Translations under genes and position numbers: made by a program
From: Aquicella siphonis
GTDB lineage: Bacteria; Pseudomonadota; Gammaproteobacteria; DSM-16500
Direction: 5' to 3'
Length of the DNA: 64,000 nt
Assembly (NCBI RefSeq): GCF_902459485.1
Contig: NZ_LR699119.1
Coordinates: 930,001 to 994,000 of the forward strand
Shown here: in pieces, positions 24,489 to 32,942 of the stretch
Layout: every line of letters starts with the position of its first letter
How positions within the stretch are numbered: the stretch's first letter is position 1
Notes under the pieces: model-generated
Told to the model about the DNA's origin: nothing
Databases searched by the model: none
Seen by the model: only the letters and a program-made list of their open reading frames with translations

Positions 24489-24629
24489 TTATAAGTTACG
24501 AGTGGTTTTTATTAAGTATAATACATTCAACCACTTTTATCAGCCAGAATTCTTATCCGATTTCTGTCCTGCTGAATGGCATTTTTATCCCGTGTTTGAT
24601 AACGATTCTAGAATAAATAAAAAATAACA
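24489..24629. promoter_or_regulatory. Promoter region of the SET gene with inverted repeat
   Basis: Short AT-rich gap. TATTATACT on the minus strand lies around 24517-24525. AGTGGTT (24501-24507) and AACCACT (24529-24535) form a 7-bp inverted repeat flanking it, a possible operator. Confidence 0.35.
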
Positions 24630-25139
24630 TCAGACGGAATGAATCACGTGTAATACCACGCCCCATATGTGTACATGGCTTTCTGCGCTGATTGTCAGGG
24701 GTTTATGCCTGGGATTTTCAGGTATCAAGGTGAATTGTCCATCCGGATTTCGATGCAGCCGCTTGACTGTCAGATGACCGTCTACAGATGCGATGACAAT
24801 TTTTCCATCCACAGGCTGGATGCTGCGGTCCACAATGAGCAAGTCATTTTCATGGATTCCCGCGTTAATCATGGAGTCGCCAGATGCCCGAACCAGAAAT
24901 GTTTGTGCCGGATGCGGAACCAGTGACTCATGCAAATTGAAGGATGTTTCAGCGCAAGTGTCAGCGGGCGAGGGCGGCCCGGCTTGTACTTTCGTGTCAT
25001 ATAGCGGAAGTTGATATCCCTTATGCAGGATGAGTTTTTGCACGGATGCGATTAATGCATCGGGTATGCGCATCGGTTTGGTCTTGCAGCCGAATTGCGG
25101 CCGTCTTCCGGCGCCCTTGCGCGCTCCGCCGTGTTTCAT
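24630..25139 (-). CDS. LexA/UmuD-like S24 peptidase
   Basis: 169 aa. The C-terminal domain is a self-cleaving S24 protease: cleavage site VQAGPP (Ala53-Gly54), nucleophile Ser89 in RASGDSM and general base Lys126 in LTVKRL. The N-terminus (GGARKGAGRRPQFG ... MRIPDALI) is short and basic and resembles plasmid or phage DNA-binding tails, not the winged helix of LexA. This plan is that of UmuD-type proteins. It is divergent from the DNA polymerase IV gene, so the pair likely forms an SOS/translesion module. AAGG precedes ATG 25139. The function as UmuD versus a small repressor is not settled. No umuC-type gene is adjacent other than dinB. Confidence 0.75.
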   Translation of the reverse strand: MKHGGARKGAGRRPQFGCKTKPMRIPDALIASVQKLILHKGYQLPLYDTKVQAGPPSPADTCAETSFNLHESLVPHPAQTFLVRASGDSMINAGIHENDLLIVDRSIQPVDGKIVIASVDGHLTVKRLHRNPDGQFTLIPENPRHKPLTISAESHVHIWGVVLHVIHSV

Positions 25140-25291
25140 GCTGGTGCCTTTATATTCATCATAGGAAGGCAAGATACACTTGAAATCGTACGTAATCAAG
25201 TTTATTTTATGGCTTTAAGATGTAATTAGCCATGTAATCCTTTCGGGGCAGTTGACTTGAAACCATGGATATCTTCCTTCCGCGCCATGAG

Positions 25292-26365
25292 ATGACACGC
25301 AAGATCATACACATTGATATGGATTGCTTTTATGCGGCCATTGAAATCCGTGACAATCCATCACTTGCCGACAAGCCGGTCGCGGTGGGCGGCCCGCAGA
25401 ACGCGAGAGGCGTGATTTGCACGAGTAATTATGCCGCAAGGCAATACGGTGTACGCTCAGCCATGCCCGTTTCCAGGGCTGTCAGATTATGCAAACATCT
25501 GATTATCTTGCCGGTTAATATGCAGAAATACAAACAGGTGGCACAACGTCTGCATCAGATTTTCAGGGAATATACTCACAAGGTTGAACCGCTGGCACTG
25601 GATGAAGCCTACCTGGATGTGACCGGATCACCGTATTGCAAGGGCAGCGCAACATTGATCGCACAAGCCATACGGCAAAAAATTTTGGATACCGAGCAGC
25701 TAACGGCGTCCGCAGGTGTTGCTCCCAACAAGCTTCTGGCTAAAATCGCCAGCGGCTGGAAGAAACCGAATGGCATGTTCGTCATTAAGCCGGAACAGGT
25801 TGAGAGCTTTATCCGGACCCTGCCTGTTGCTGAATTATTCGGGGTGGGGAAAGTGACTGCGGAAAAACTGCATCGCATGGGGATTCAAACCTGTTTGGAT
25901 TTGCAGTCATTGCCTGTGGCCGTTCTAACGGAAAAGTTTGGAAAACTGGGCCAGCATTTGCATGATCAGTGCCGCGGAATAGACCATCGTCCCGTCATGG
26001 CGGATAGGGAAAGAAAATCGTTGAGTGTTGAGCACACTTTTCCCAGCGATGTCAAAGACAAGTCTGTCTGCCTGGGGGCATTAAAAGTTCTTTACGAGAA
26101 ACTGTGTATTCGTGTGCGTGACAACGCGCCTGATGGCCACATTAAAAACCAGTTTGTGAAAATCAAATTCAGTAATTTCAGGCAGGCTTCTGTTGAATGC
26201 GGCGCATCGGAATTGAATTTCGCGCAGTTCGAAGCCTTGTTTGACTCTGCGTTCGTCAAAAGTGATCTGCCTGTCAGATTGTTGGGTCTGGGTGTGCACC
26301 TTTGTGATAAAGACCAAATGCAGTTCGTTCAAACAACTTTCCCGGCTTTGAGCATGCCGGGATAA
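25292..26365 (+). CDS. dinB: DNA polymerase IV (DinB)
   Basis: Y-family translesion polymerase, 357 aa. It copies past lesions with low fidelity. Catalytic residues are present: Asp9 in IIHIDMDCFYAAIE, and Asp104-Glu105 in LDEAYLDVT. The fingers/palm region CTSNYAARQYGVRSAMP and the little-finger region are of normal length. The tail lacks an obvious QLxLF clamp-binding peptide; it ends QFVQTTFPALSMPG. ATG 25292 gives the usual family N-terminus; ATG 25265 would add nine residues. No CTGT-N8-ACAG LexA box is seen in the divergent region, so any SOS control must use another operator. Confidence 0.9.
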   Translation: MTRKIIHIDMDCFYAAIEIRDNPSLADKPVAVGGPQNARGVICTSNYAARQYGVRSAMPVSRAVRLCKHLIILPVNMQKYKQVAQRLHQIFREYTHKVEPLALDEAYLDVTGSPYCKGSATLIAQAIRQKILDTEQLTASAGVAPNKLLAKIASGWKKPNGMFVIKPEQVESFIRTLPVAELFGVGKVTAEKLHRMGIQTCLDLQSLPVAVLTEKFGKLGQHLHDQCRGIDHRPVMADRERKSLSVEHTFPSDVKDKSVCLGALKVLYEKLCIRVRDNAPDGHIKNQFVKIKFSNFRQASVECGASELNFAQFEALFDSAFVKSDLPVRLLGLGVHLCDKDQMQFVQTTFPALSMPG

Positions 26366-26444
26366 ACTCTGTGGGAGTTCAGGGAAAAGTATCGCGGATT
26401 GTTTCTCTGGCTGTACGGATCCGCATGACGGGGAGAGAGCAGGT

Positions 26445-27401
26445 TCAATATCCTTTTTGCAGGTCTACGCGATTGAATAACGGCAGTCCTGCCATGAGGC
26501 GCCGGTAGTTTTCATATAATTGCGGCGCAGCAGTAACCGGATTGGTAACAGAAGCGATATGCGGCGTGACACGAATATCCGGATGTGACCAGAACGGGTG
26601 GTTTTGCGGCAGAGGTTCTTGTCTGAATACATCAAGACACGCGCCGCTCAATTGTCCTGAGGACAAGGCGCTTAGCAAATCCTCTTCCACCAGATGTTGT
26701 CCGCGTCCTACGTTTATCAGATACGCGCCATTGCGCAAATATGAAAATGTATTCCGATTCAGGATATTTTCAGTTTTCGCCGTCAGCGGCAGCATGCAGA
26801 TCAGGATATCCGTATGGGACAGAAACTCATGAAACTGGGCGTCGCCCGCAAACTGGTTGACACCGGGCAATTGCTTGGGAGACTGGCTCCATCCATTGAC
26901 AGTCAAGCCCATTTGCTGAAGGATGGATGCAGCTTTGCCGCCCAAATGGCCCAGCCCCATGATGCCTATGGCTTTATCAGCAAAAGTAAACGGAGGCTGC
27001 TTGTACCAGACACTGTTTTTCTGCTTGTCTGCCCAGTGTTGCACGCGTTTGATGTATTGCAAGACATAGGCGGCGACATATTGCACAATGTCATTTGCCA
27101 TATAAGAGTCGACGATACGGACGATAGGGAGGCGAGAATCTATATCGGGATCGACGAAAATATGATCGACGCCCGCCGCCAGGGAGTAAATTGCCTTGGC
27201 ATGGTGAAACTGCTTGAGCAGACCCGGCGGATGGTTCCAGACCAGTATCAACTCAATTTCTGAATGGTTTCCCGCATCGGGCCAGATACGGATATCAAGA
27301 GCAGGATCCAGATCCAGCAACGCCTGTTTCCATGCCTGACTAAACCATTGCATGGAGTGCCTTTCACTGTCATGTCTGCCGACCAGGATGAGAATAGCCA
27401 T
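26445..27401 (-). CDS. ghrA: D-2-hydroxyacid dehydrogenase, glyoxylate/hydroxypyruvate reductase A type
   Basis: 318 aa NAD(P)H-dependent oxidoreductase. The Rossmann fold has IGIMGLGHLGGKAASIL, and the catalytic residues are in INVGRGQHLV (Arg), the following acid, and VTPHIASVTNP (His). The length and the LAAGVDHIF segment match GhrA, which reduces glyoxylate and hydroxypyruvate. ATG 27401 (MAILILVGRHD) fits the family length; earlier in-frame starts at 27419, 27440 and 27530 add unrelated residues. No ribosome site is clear at any of them. It is not linked to neighbouring genes. Confidence 0.75.
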   Translation of the reverse strand: MAILILVGRHDSERHSMQWFSQAWKQALLDLDPALDIRIWPDAGNHSEIELILVWNHPPGLLKQFHHAKAIYSLAAGVDHIFVDPDIDSRLPIVRIVDSYMANDIVQYVAAYVLQYIKRVQHWADKQKNSVWYKQPPFTFADKAIGIMGLGHLGGKAASILQQMGLTVNGWSQSPKQLPGVNQFAGDAQFHEFLSHTDILICMLPLTAKTENILNRNTFSYLRNGAYLINVGRGQHLVEEDLLSALSSGQLSGACLDVFRQEPLPQNHPFWSHPDIRVTPHIASVTNPVTAAPQLYENYRRLMAGLPLFNRVDLQKGY

Positions 27402-27857
27402 TTGCGGAGCTGCTACCATCAAATTAATGAAAACGGGCATCGTAACAAACTTGCGCAATAATTGAAACTGTAATAACCTAATGGTTGAAACGGCGCCGAT
27501 TTGAGTTTCAGATTGCGGGCGCATGAACAAATACGGCTAAAGCGTTAGGGGTCATCGTCAGGTTACATGGTTGTCATCCCGTTGATTTAATTCCGTTTTA
27601 GCCCCTTTATCAGCAAGGGGGATTTTTGTGAGTCTTTTTACTGCATTAACATTAACTTGTTATCTCATTAAGGGTTTGAGCGGTTCATACCAACGCTCCA
27701 CATCTTTTTTTCCCTGTTACGGGCTCTGTCGAATGTGCGGATAGTCTTTGGGCCGGTTCCCTGCTGTTATCCGTGCGGCGGTTTTGCGCAAGGTGACAGC
27801 ATGGCTGGCTGGTTTATGCATGTTCAGCAGGCTGATGCCCACGAGAGGTGATTTGAG
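27402..27857. other. Intergenic region with leader-like hairpin before metN
   Basis: 456 bp without a gene. It carries the promoter regions for ghrA (minus) and metN (plus). CCCCTT (27602-27607) pairs with AAGGGG (27615-27620), 7-nt loop, followed by GATTTTT, an intrinsic terminator or attenuator on the plus strand about 230 bp before metN. Just before metN, GAGAGGTGATTTGAG forms the ribosome site. I do not recognise a SAM riboswitch or MetJ boxes. Confidence 0.45.
27602..27627 (+). terminator. Terminator/attenuator-like hairpin in the metN leader
   Basis: Six perfect pairs CCCCTT/AAGGGG with loop TATCAGC, then G and A and five T. No plus-strand gene ends nearby, so it may act on a transcript that starts upstream and reads into metN. 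Confidence 0.45.
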
Positions 27858-28160
27858 ATGATTGAGTTGAAACAGGTTTGCAAGACCTTTTATTTACAGC
27901 AAAAACAGTTTCAGGCATTGAAAGAGATTGATCTTGCCATTCATCGCGGCGAGATATTCGGTATTTTTGGCGCGAGCGGCGCGGGTAAAAGCACCTTATT
28001 GCGCACGCTGAACTTGCTGGAAAAACCCACCAGCGGCCGTGTCTATATAGACAAGGTGGATTTGACTCAGCTGGATACCGCACAGCTGAATCAGCAGCGA
28101 AAAAAAAATCGGTATGATATTCCAGCACTTCAATCTGCTGAAATCGCGCACTGCCTATGA
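27858..28160 (+). CDS. metN: Methionine importer ATPase MetN, 5' fragment (frameshifted)
   Basis: First part of MetN, the ATPase of the D/L-methionine ABC importer. Walker A is GASGAGKST. The frame is correct up to LNQQRKK and then shifts in a run of nine A (28100-28108), giving a false tail NRYDIPALQS and a stop. With eight A the reading is RKKIGMIFQHFNLL, the normal Q-loop region, which is found in the next frame. So one extra A splits the gene. See the 3' fragment. Confidence 0.85.
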   Translation: MIELKQVCKTFYLQQKQFQALKEIDLAIHRGEIFGIFGASGAGKSTLLRTLNLLEKPTSGRVYIDKVDLTQLDTAQLNQQRKKNRYDIPALQSAEIAHCL

Positions 28161-28890
28161 AAACATTGCATTGCCGCTGGAACTTCTGGGATTGACCAGG
28201 GAAACAATACGCAAAGAAGTCACGTCCCTGCTAACGTTAACGCGCCTGGAGGAGCATCAACATCATTATCCTGCGCAGTTGAGCGGCGGCCAGCAGCAGC
28301 GCGTTGCGATTGCCAGAGCGCTTGCGACCCGGCCTGATATTCTCCTTTGCGATGAGCTGACATCAGCGCTGGATTCGCAATCCACCCTGGCAGTCCTGAA
28401 TTTATTAAAAGAAATCAATCAAGATCTGGGTGTGACGATTGTGTTGATTACCCATGAAATGGAAGTGATCAAGCATGTTTGCCACCGGGCTGGCGTGCTG
28501 GAACAGGGCGCATTGATTGAGTGCGGGCCTGTTGTGGAGCTTTTCGCCAGACCTAAATCGGATGTGACCAGAAAGCTGGTCCAAAAAGCCTTGCATATGG
28601 AGCTGCCGAAACAGATCACGGATCATCTTGATCTGGAACCCGATACCGCAAAATCCTGCCTGGTGCGGTTCACATTCGAAGGTGATAACAGCAGTCAGCC
28701 TCTGATTTCCAATCTGGTCAAGCAGTTTGACATCACGATCAATATCATCCAGGCCAATATTGAAAATATCCAGAATGCTTCCATTGGCTTCACTGTCTGT
28801 CTGTTAAGCGGGGAGCATGCGGCAGTTCATGAGGCGCTGGACTTTGCCAGACAATCATCCGTTTCTGTGGAGGTATTAGGGTATGCATGA
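28114..28890 (+). CDS. metN: Methionine importer ATPase MetN, 3' fragment (frameshifted)
   Basis: Contains the Q-loop (MIFQHFNLL), signature LSGGQQQR, Walker B ILLCDELTSALD and the switch His (LITHEM), then a C-terminal ACT-like NIL domain (about residues 175-258; CLVRFTFEGDNSSQPLI) that in E. coli MetN binds methionine and inhibits transport. All parts of a working MetN are present across the two fragments. The stop overlaps metI-metQ by 8 bp. Reinitiation at ATG 28114 would give a protein without Walker A, so function needs slippage at the A9 run or a sequencing error. Confidence 0.85.
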   Translation: MIFQHFNLLKSRTAYENIALPLELLGLTRETIRKEVTSLLTLTRLEEHQHHYPAQLSGGQQQRVAIARALATRPDILLCDELTSALDSQSTLAVLNLLKEINQDLGVTIVLITHEMEVIKHVCHRAGVLEQGALIECGPVVELFARPKSDVTRKLVQKALHMELPKQITDHLDLEPDTAKSCLVRFTFEGDNSSQPLISNLVKQFDITINIIQANIENIQNASIGFTVCLLSGEHAAVHEALDFARQSSVSVEVLGYA

Positions 28891-30337
28891 TCTGGCATTG
28901 TTATCTCTCGTGAAAGCCTTCTGGGAAACACTTTACATGGTGTTCATTTCCGGTTTTATCAGTATTGTTACAGGCCTGGTTCTGGGCTGTTTGTTATTCA
29001 TGACGGGCAGCAGACAGGCGCTGGAAAACCGCTGGGCGCACCGTTCAATGGGTATGATCGTCAATGTCACGCGCTCCATTCCCTTTATCATTCTTATGAT
29101 ATCGCTGATTCCGCTGACCCGCATTCTGGCGGGCACCAGCATAGGAACCAATGCGGCGCTGGTGCCGCTGACTGTCGCCGCCATCCCGTTTTACGCGCGC
29201 ATTTGTGAAAATGCCTTGTCTGAAGTGCCTTTCGGCTTGATAGAATCAGGCAATGCAATGGGTGCGTCAAACTGGCAGATCATTACTCGCATTCTCATAC
29301 CTGAAAGTCTGCCCGCGCTGCTTCGCGGCGCAACCTTGCTGATAATCGGGTTGATCGGCTATTCAGCCATGGCTGGCGTGGTTGGAGGCGGCGGACTGGG
29401 TGAGCTCGCAATCAATTATGGTTATCAGCGCTTTAATGTTACTGTCATGCTCGAAACCGTCATTCTGCTGGTTGTAATGGTGCAGCTGGTGCAAATGGCG
29501 GGTGATTATCTGGCTGAGCGCCGGTCACTCAGACCGGTTTTATTGTTGAGCGCGTTGCTCTGGGCCGCATGCTTCACTTATCAGTTCTGGCCTAAAGCAG
29601 CCCTGGCTGAAGATACCATACGAGTGGGCGTGATGAGCGGACAATCCGAAGAAGTCATGAAGGCCGCGGCGTCAGTGGCAAGAAATCAATATGGTTTGCA
29701 TTTGCAGATTGTCACGTTCAATGATTACGTACAACCTAACACCGCATTGAATAACGACAGTATTGACGCGAATATTTTTCAGCATCAGCCATATCTGGAA
29801 GGACAGATGCAGTCGCGTCATTACGCGCTGGTTCCCATTGCCAAGACATTTGTTTATCCCATGGGTTTTTATTCAAACAAGATCAGATCACTGTCAGAAC
29901 TGCGCCGCGGCGCGGTGATCGCGATTCCCAATGATCCGAGTAACGGCGGCCGCTCATTGCTGCTGCTGGAAAAAGCCGGCCTGATTGCCTTGAAACCAGG
30001 CGCGGGCACCTATGCGAAGCCGGCTGACATCATAAAAAATCCGCTAGCTCTTCAATTCAGGCTGCTGGATGCGGCGCAGCTGCCGCGAGTGTTAAAAGAT
30101 GCGGATATGGCCGCAATCACCAATGATTTCATTGGCCCTACCGGATTGACTATCAGTCAGGCTGTCCTGAAGGAAGATCGTGATTCGCCTTATGCCAATC
30201 TGATTGTTGTGCGTCAAGGTGATGAAAATAATCCTGTATATAAAAAACTGGTTGCAGTCATGCACTCGCCTTCGGTCGTCAAAGCGGCTGAAACAATCTA
30301 TCCCGGCGGCGCGGCCATTCCCGCCTGGAAGGAATAG
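28883..30337 (+). CDS. metI: Fused methionine permease and binding protein (MetI-MetQ)
   Basis: 484 aa. Residues about 1-217 are MetI, with five helices and the cytoplasmic coupling loop ESGNAMGASNWQIITRILIPESLPALL. After a helix (about 218-235, VLLLSALLWAACFTYQF) comes the NlpA/MetQ-type binding domain: DTIRVGVMSGQSEEVMKAAA, NDYVQPNTALNNDSIDANIFQHQPYLE, and YPMGFYSNKIRSL. In most bacteria MetQ is a separate lipoprotein. Here the anchor is the extra helix, and no lipobox is present. It belongs with the frameshifted metN immediately upstream; without MetN it cannot transport. Confidence 0.85.
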   Translation: MHDLALLSLVKAFWETLYMVFISGFISIVTGLVLGCLLFMTGSRQALENRWAHRSMGMIVNVTRSIPFIILMISLIPLTRILAGTSIGTNAALVPLTVAAIPFYARICENALSEVPFGLIESGNAMGASNWQIITRILIPESLPALLRGATLLIIGLIGYSAMAGVVGGGGLGELAINYGYQRFNVTVMLETVILLVVMVQLVQMAGDYLAERRSLRPVLLLSALLWAACFTYQFWPKAALAEDTIRVGVMSGQSEEVMKAAASVARNQYGLHLQIVTFNDYVQPNTALNNDSIDANIFQHQPYLEGQMQSRHYALVPIAKTFVYPMGFYSNKIRSLSELRRGAVIAIPNDPSNGGRSLLLLEKAGLIALKPGAGTYAKPADIIKNPLALQFRLLDAAQLPRVLKDADMAAITNDFIGPTGLTISQAVLKEDRDSPYANLIVVRQGDENNPVYKKLVAVMHSPSVVKAAETIYPGGAAIPAWKE

Positions 30338-30373
30338 CTCACACTTCTCTCTTGTCTCTCTTATTTGACTGAC

Positions 30374-30414
30374 CCCGGCCGCCGCTATCTGGCGGCCGGG
30401 AAATCTTTTATTTT
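30374..30414 (+). terminator. Strong intrinsic terminator of the met operon
   Basis: CCCGGCCGCC (30374-30383) and GGCGGCCGGG (30391-30400) form a perfect 10-bp GC stem with a 7-nt loop, followed by AAATCTTTTATTTT. Confidence 0.85.
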
Positions 30415-30553
30415 CATCAACAGGTTACAAGACATTTGCGCGCCCCTCTCATTATTCTGATCTCGCCTATACTTAATTTAGGCATTGATTGCATTCATTT
30501 ATGCCGTCCAAAAGCGGAAGTCATCACGATACAAGAAACGAGGGGGGTGACAT

Positions 30554-32014
30554 ATGCACAGACGAGAAGGTCAGAGAGGAAAAGAGAAATCGCGAGAACG
30601 CCGGGTAAAGAGAGTGCCAGCAAGCCATTTGGAACGTCTCAAAGGTGTCGAGGTGGAAAAGGCGGAGGATTCGGCGCATCACGTCGATCTGGTTCACAAG
30701 GTACATAAAGAACATTTGAGAGGCAGAGGCTGGTTTCTGAAAACAATTAAACCAACCAAAGAAGAGCCTGAACATTTTCAAATTGAAGCGGCATTGGGTG
30801 ATTATTACAGACTGATGGTGGGCGTGCGTGAACCGAAAAATCGCCCGGTTGCGCAGCGTTATGACGACTCAAAAACACTGGAGCTCATTTCAAAAGGCGT
30901 GGAAGGATTCAAGCCGCTGGCGAAACGCCCTTTGAATTTCAAAAATCCGCAGCAGTTGAAAGACCTGGCCGAGATTCTGGTGGCTTGTTATTTTCTCGAA
31001 GAAATCGATTTGCATGAAGATAATATCGGGTTTGACAAGCATAATAGAGTGGTGAAAATTGATCATGGCATGAGCCTGTGGCCCATCATGCAAAGATATG
31101 CAGTCAGGGGCGGCAAGGATGTTGAACATGATATTGTGCCGGATGAGCTTAGGCGCTTTCCCAGCACAGATGAAGAAAGCCAGGCTGCATGGGGAATTAC
31201 CGCAGACAAAGCGGATGTACTGATGTGTCATCCGGTTTTTGTCGCGGCAAAATTCAAAGCCATGCTCAAAATCGCATTGCTTCCGGATGAAGCCATAGCG
31301 GATATCGCTGATGCGTATGTCTCTGATTCCCATCTTGTGGATGAAATTGCAGGACATCTGATTGAGCGCAGAAACCAGTTGATCAAGAGCTTGTATCAGG
31401 TACCCGAATTCATCGATTACCTCATAAAAAATCCCCGGGCGGTGGAGGATATTCTTGCTGACATTGATGTCTATAATGGCACGTTTAAAGAAAAGGATGC
31501 GCACCGCCGCGTCTCTATCGATGCGATGAGACGTCAATATAATTCATTGTTTCCTGAGCAAGGCCTGAAATTCCTGCAGGTCAAACATAAAATGCTGACT
31601 GCGATTGAAGAGCGATTAACAGGCCTGAAAGGCGATGCCAAGCTTCTGGCAGGGATAAAAAAAGATTTTTATACTGAATTGAAGACCGATATCGGCAATG
31701 TAACCAGCATGCAAGGATTAAGAAAAAAATTCAATGACTGGCTGGAAAGCCGCTATGAGGCACAAGGACCCGGTGATGCGCACCTGGGTGGAAAAACATA
31801 CAGGGAAATATTGTCACACAGGCGCGTGTTTTTGAATCCAATACCGCCTAAAAGTACCGGGTTCATTAGTGACATGCAGGCCTTGCTGGTACCCGAAAAG
31901 AAAGACAAGAAACAAGAGAAGGAACCGATATCCTACTATTATGATGAAAGCGATGAAGACAGGGGTTATTCAGATGTGAACGAGAAAGGCAGTCATCGTA
32001 AGAGGGAGTATTGA
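30554..32014 (+). CDS. Kinase-like effector candidate (LegA5-like fold)
   Basis: 486 aa, soluble, very basic N-terminus. The N-lobe has EAALGDYYRLMVGVREPKNRP (residues 78-98), then ELISKGVEGFKPL. The catalytic loop is LHEDNIGF (His154, Asp156, Asn157) and the metal motif KIDHGMSLWP (Asp170, in place of DFG). This layout is that of phosphoinositide kinase-like effectors such as Legionella LegA5. The rest (about 220-440) is helical with charged coiled-coil-like segments, and the tail is Lys/Glu-rich. Start ATG 30554 follows AGGGGGGTG. Upstream, cTTAATTTA at 30472-30480 is only a half PmrA site. Phosphate acceptor unknown; activity is inferred. Confidence 0.65.
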   Translation: MHRREGQRGKEKSRERRVKRVPASHLERLKGVEVEKAEDSAHHVDLVHKVHKEHLRGRGWFLKTIKPTKEEPEHFQIEAALGDYYRLMVGVREPKNRPVAQRYDDSKTLELISKGVEGFKPLAKRPLNFKNPQQLKDLAEILVACYFLEEIDLHEDNIGFDKHNRVVKIDHGMSLWPIMQRYAVRGGKDVEHDIVPDELRRFPSTDEESQAAWGITADKADVLMCHPVFVAAKFKAMLKIALLPDEAIADIADAYVSDSHLVDEIAGHLIERRNQLIKSLYQVPEFIDYLIKNPRAVEDILADIDVYNGTFKEKDAHRRVSIDAMRRQYNSLFPEQGLKFLQVKHKMLTAIEERLTGLKGDAKLLAGIKKDFYTELKTDIGNVTSMQGLRKKFNDWLESRYEAQGPGDAHLGGKTYREILSHRRVFLNPIPPKSTGFISDMQALLVPEKKDKKQEKEPISYYYDESDEDRGYSDVNEKGSHRKREY

Positions 32015-32046
32015 AAAACTAAAAACCGCTGTGGAATAATGATCGT

Positions 32047-32075
32047 GGCGGCGCCCGATATACGCGGCAGCCGCC
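32047..32075. terminator. GC-rich stem between convergent genes
   Basis: GGCGGC (32047-32052) and GCCGCC (32070-32075) with a 17-nt loop lie between the kinase-like gene and fghA. No U-tract on either strand. Confidence 0.4.
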
Positions 32076-32087
32076 TCTCTCGATGGT

Positions 32088-32942
32088 TCACTTGCTCATC
32101 AGGTATTTTGCGTGAAACTTCAGATGATCATCCATAAAGCTTGCGATGAAATAATAACTGTGATCATAACCATCCTGCATGCGCAGTTCGAGCTCCACCC
32201 CGGCACGCGCGCAGACTTCCTGCAGGAATTGCGGTTGAAGCTGTGTGTGAAGATAGGTATCCTCGGTGCCCTGATCAATCAGTATAGGTGAATTTTTCCA
32301 TCCTCTTGATTCAATCAATGTTGCCGCGTCATATTCTTTCCACGCTTCTTGATGCTGTCCCAGATAACCTCCCAGGGCTTTGATGCCCCAGGGACAACGC
32401 ATGGCGGAACAAATGGGAGCAAACGCGGAGACGGAGTGATATTGTCCCGGATTTTTGACGGCGATGGTCAAGGCGCCGTGTCCGCCCATGGAGTGTCCGA
32501 ATATCCCTGCCCGCGATGAATCGATGGGAAAATGTGCTGCGGCCAGTGAAAACAACTCGTCGGTGATGTAGGTATACATGTTGTAATGCCCAGACCACGG
32601 TGCCTGGGTGGCATCCAGATAAAATCCCGCGCCGGCGCCAAAATCATAACTTTCATTCTCGCCCGGGAGATTCAAGCCGCGGGGGCTGGTATCCGGTGTG
32701 ATAATCGCGATGCCCCATTCGGCCGCCTTCCGCTGAGCCCCGCTCTTGATGATAAAATTTTCTTCCGTGCAAGTGAGTCCTGACAGCCAGTAAAGCACGG
32801 GAACGCGTGACTGCCGGGCCTGAGGCGGAAGATAAACAGCAAAACGCATGCCGCAGCGTGTCGCGGCGGAATCGTGGCGGTAGACGCCTTGTGTGCCGCC
32901 GAAGCACCTGGTTTGCATGACGGTGTCAATTTTCACTGTCAT
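32088..32942 (-). CDS. fghA: S-formylglutathione hydrolase
   Basis: 284 aa alpha/beta hydrolase of the esterase D family. It releases formate and glutathione from S-formylglutathione, the second step of glutathione-dependent formaldehyde removal. The catalytic triad is Ser151 in GHSMGG, Asp228 and His261 in [20 protein letters not shown] and the DTSPRG motif are typical. It overlaps frmA by 4 bp (ATGA), so both are translated together. Confidence 0.92.
   Translation of the reverse strand: MTVKIDTVMQTRCFGGTQGVYRHDSAATRCGMRFAVYLPPQARQSRVPVLYWLSGLTCTEENFIIKSGAQRKAAEWGIAIITPDTSPRGLNLPGENESYDFGAGAGFYLDATQAPWSGHYNMYTYITDELFSLAAAHFPIDSSRAGIFGHSMGGHGALTIAVKNPGQYHSVSAFAPICSAMRCPWGIKALGGYLGQHQEAWKEYDAATLIESRGWKNSPILIDQGTEDTYLHTQLQPQFLQEVCARAGVELELRMQDGYDHSYYFIASFMDDHLKFHAKYLMSK

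Noticed and set aside
25140-25291. LexA box between the UmuD-like gene and dinB
   Set aside because: No CTGT-N8-ACAG or close variant found in the divergent region.
27628-27857. SAM riboswitch before metN
   Set aside because: The conserved core elements of SAM-I or SAM-II could not be recognised by eye.
30471-30492. PmrA box before the kinase-like gene at 30554
   Set aside because: First half cTTAATTTA is good but the second half (cATTGATTG) lacks TTAA, and no -10 lies at the expected distance.
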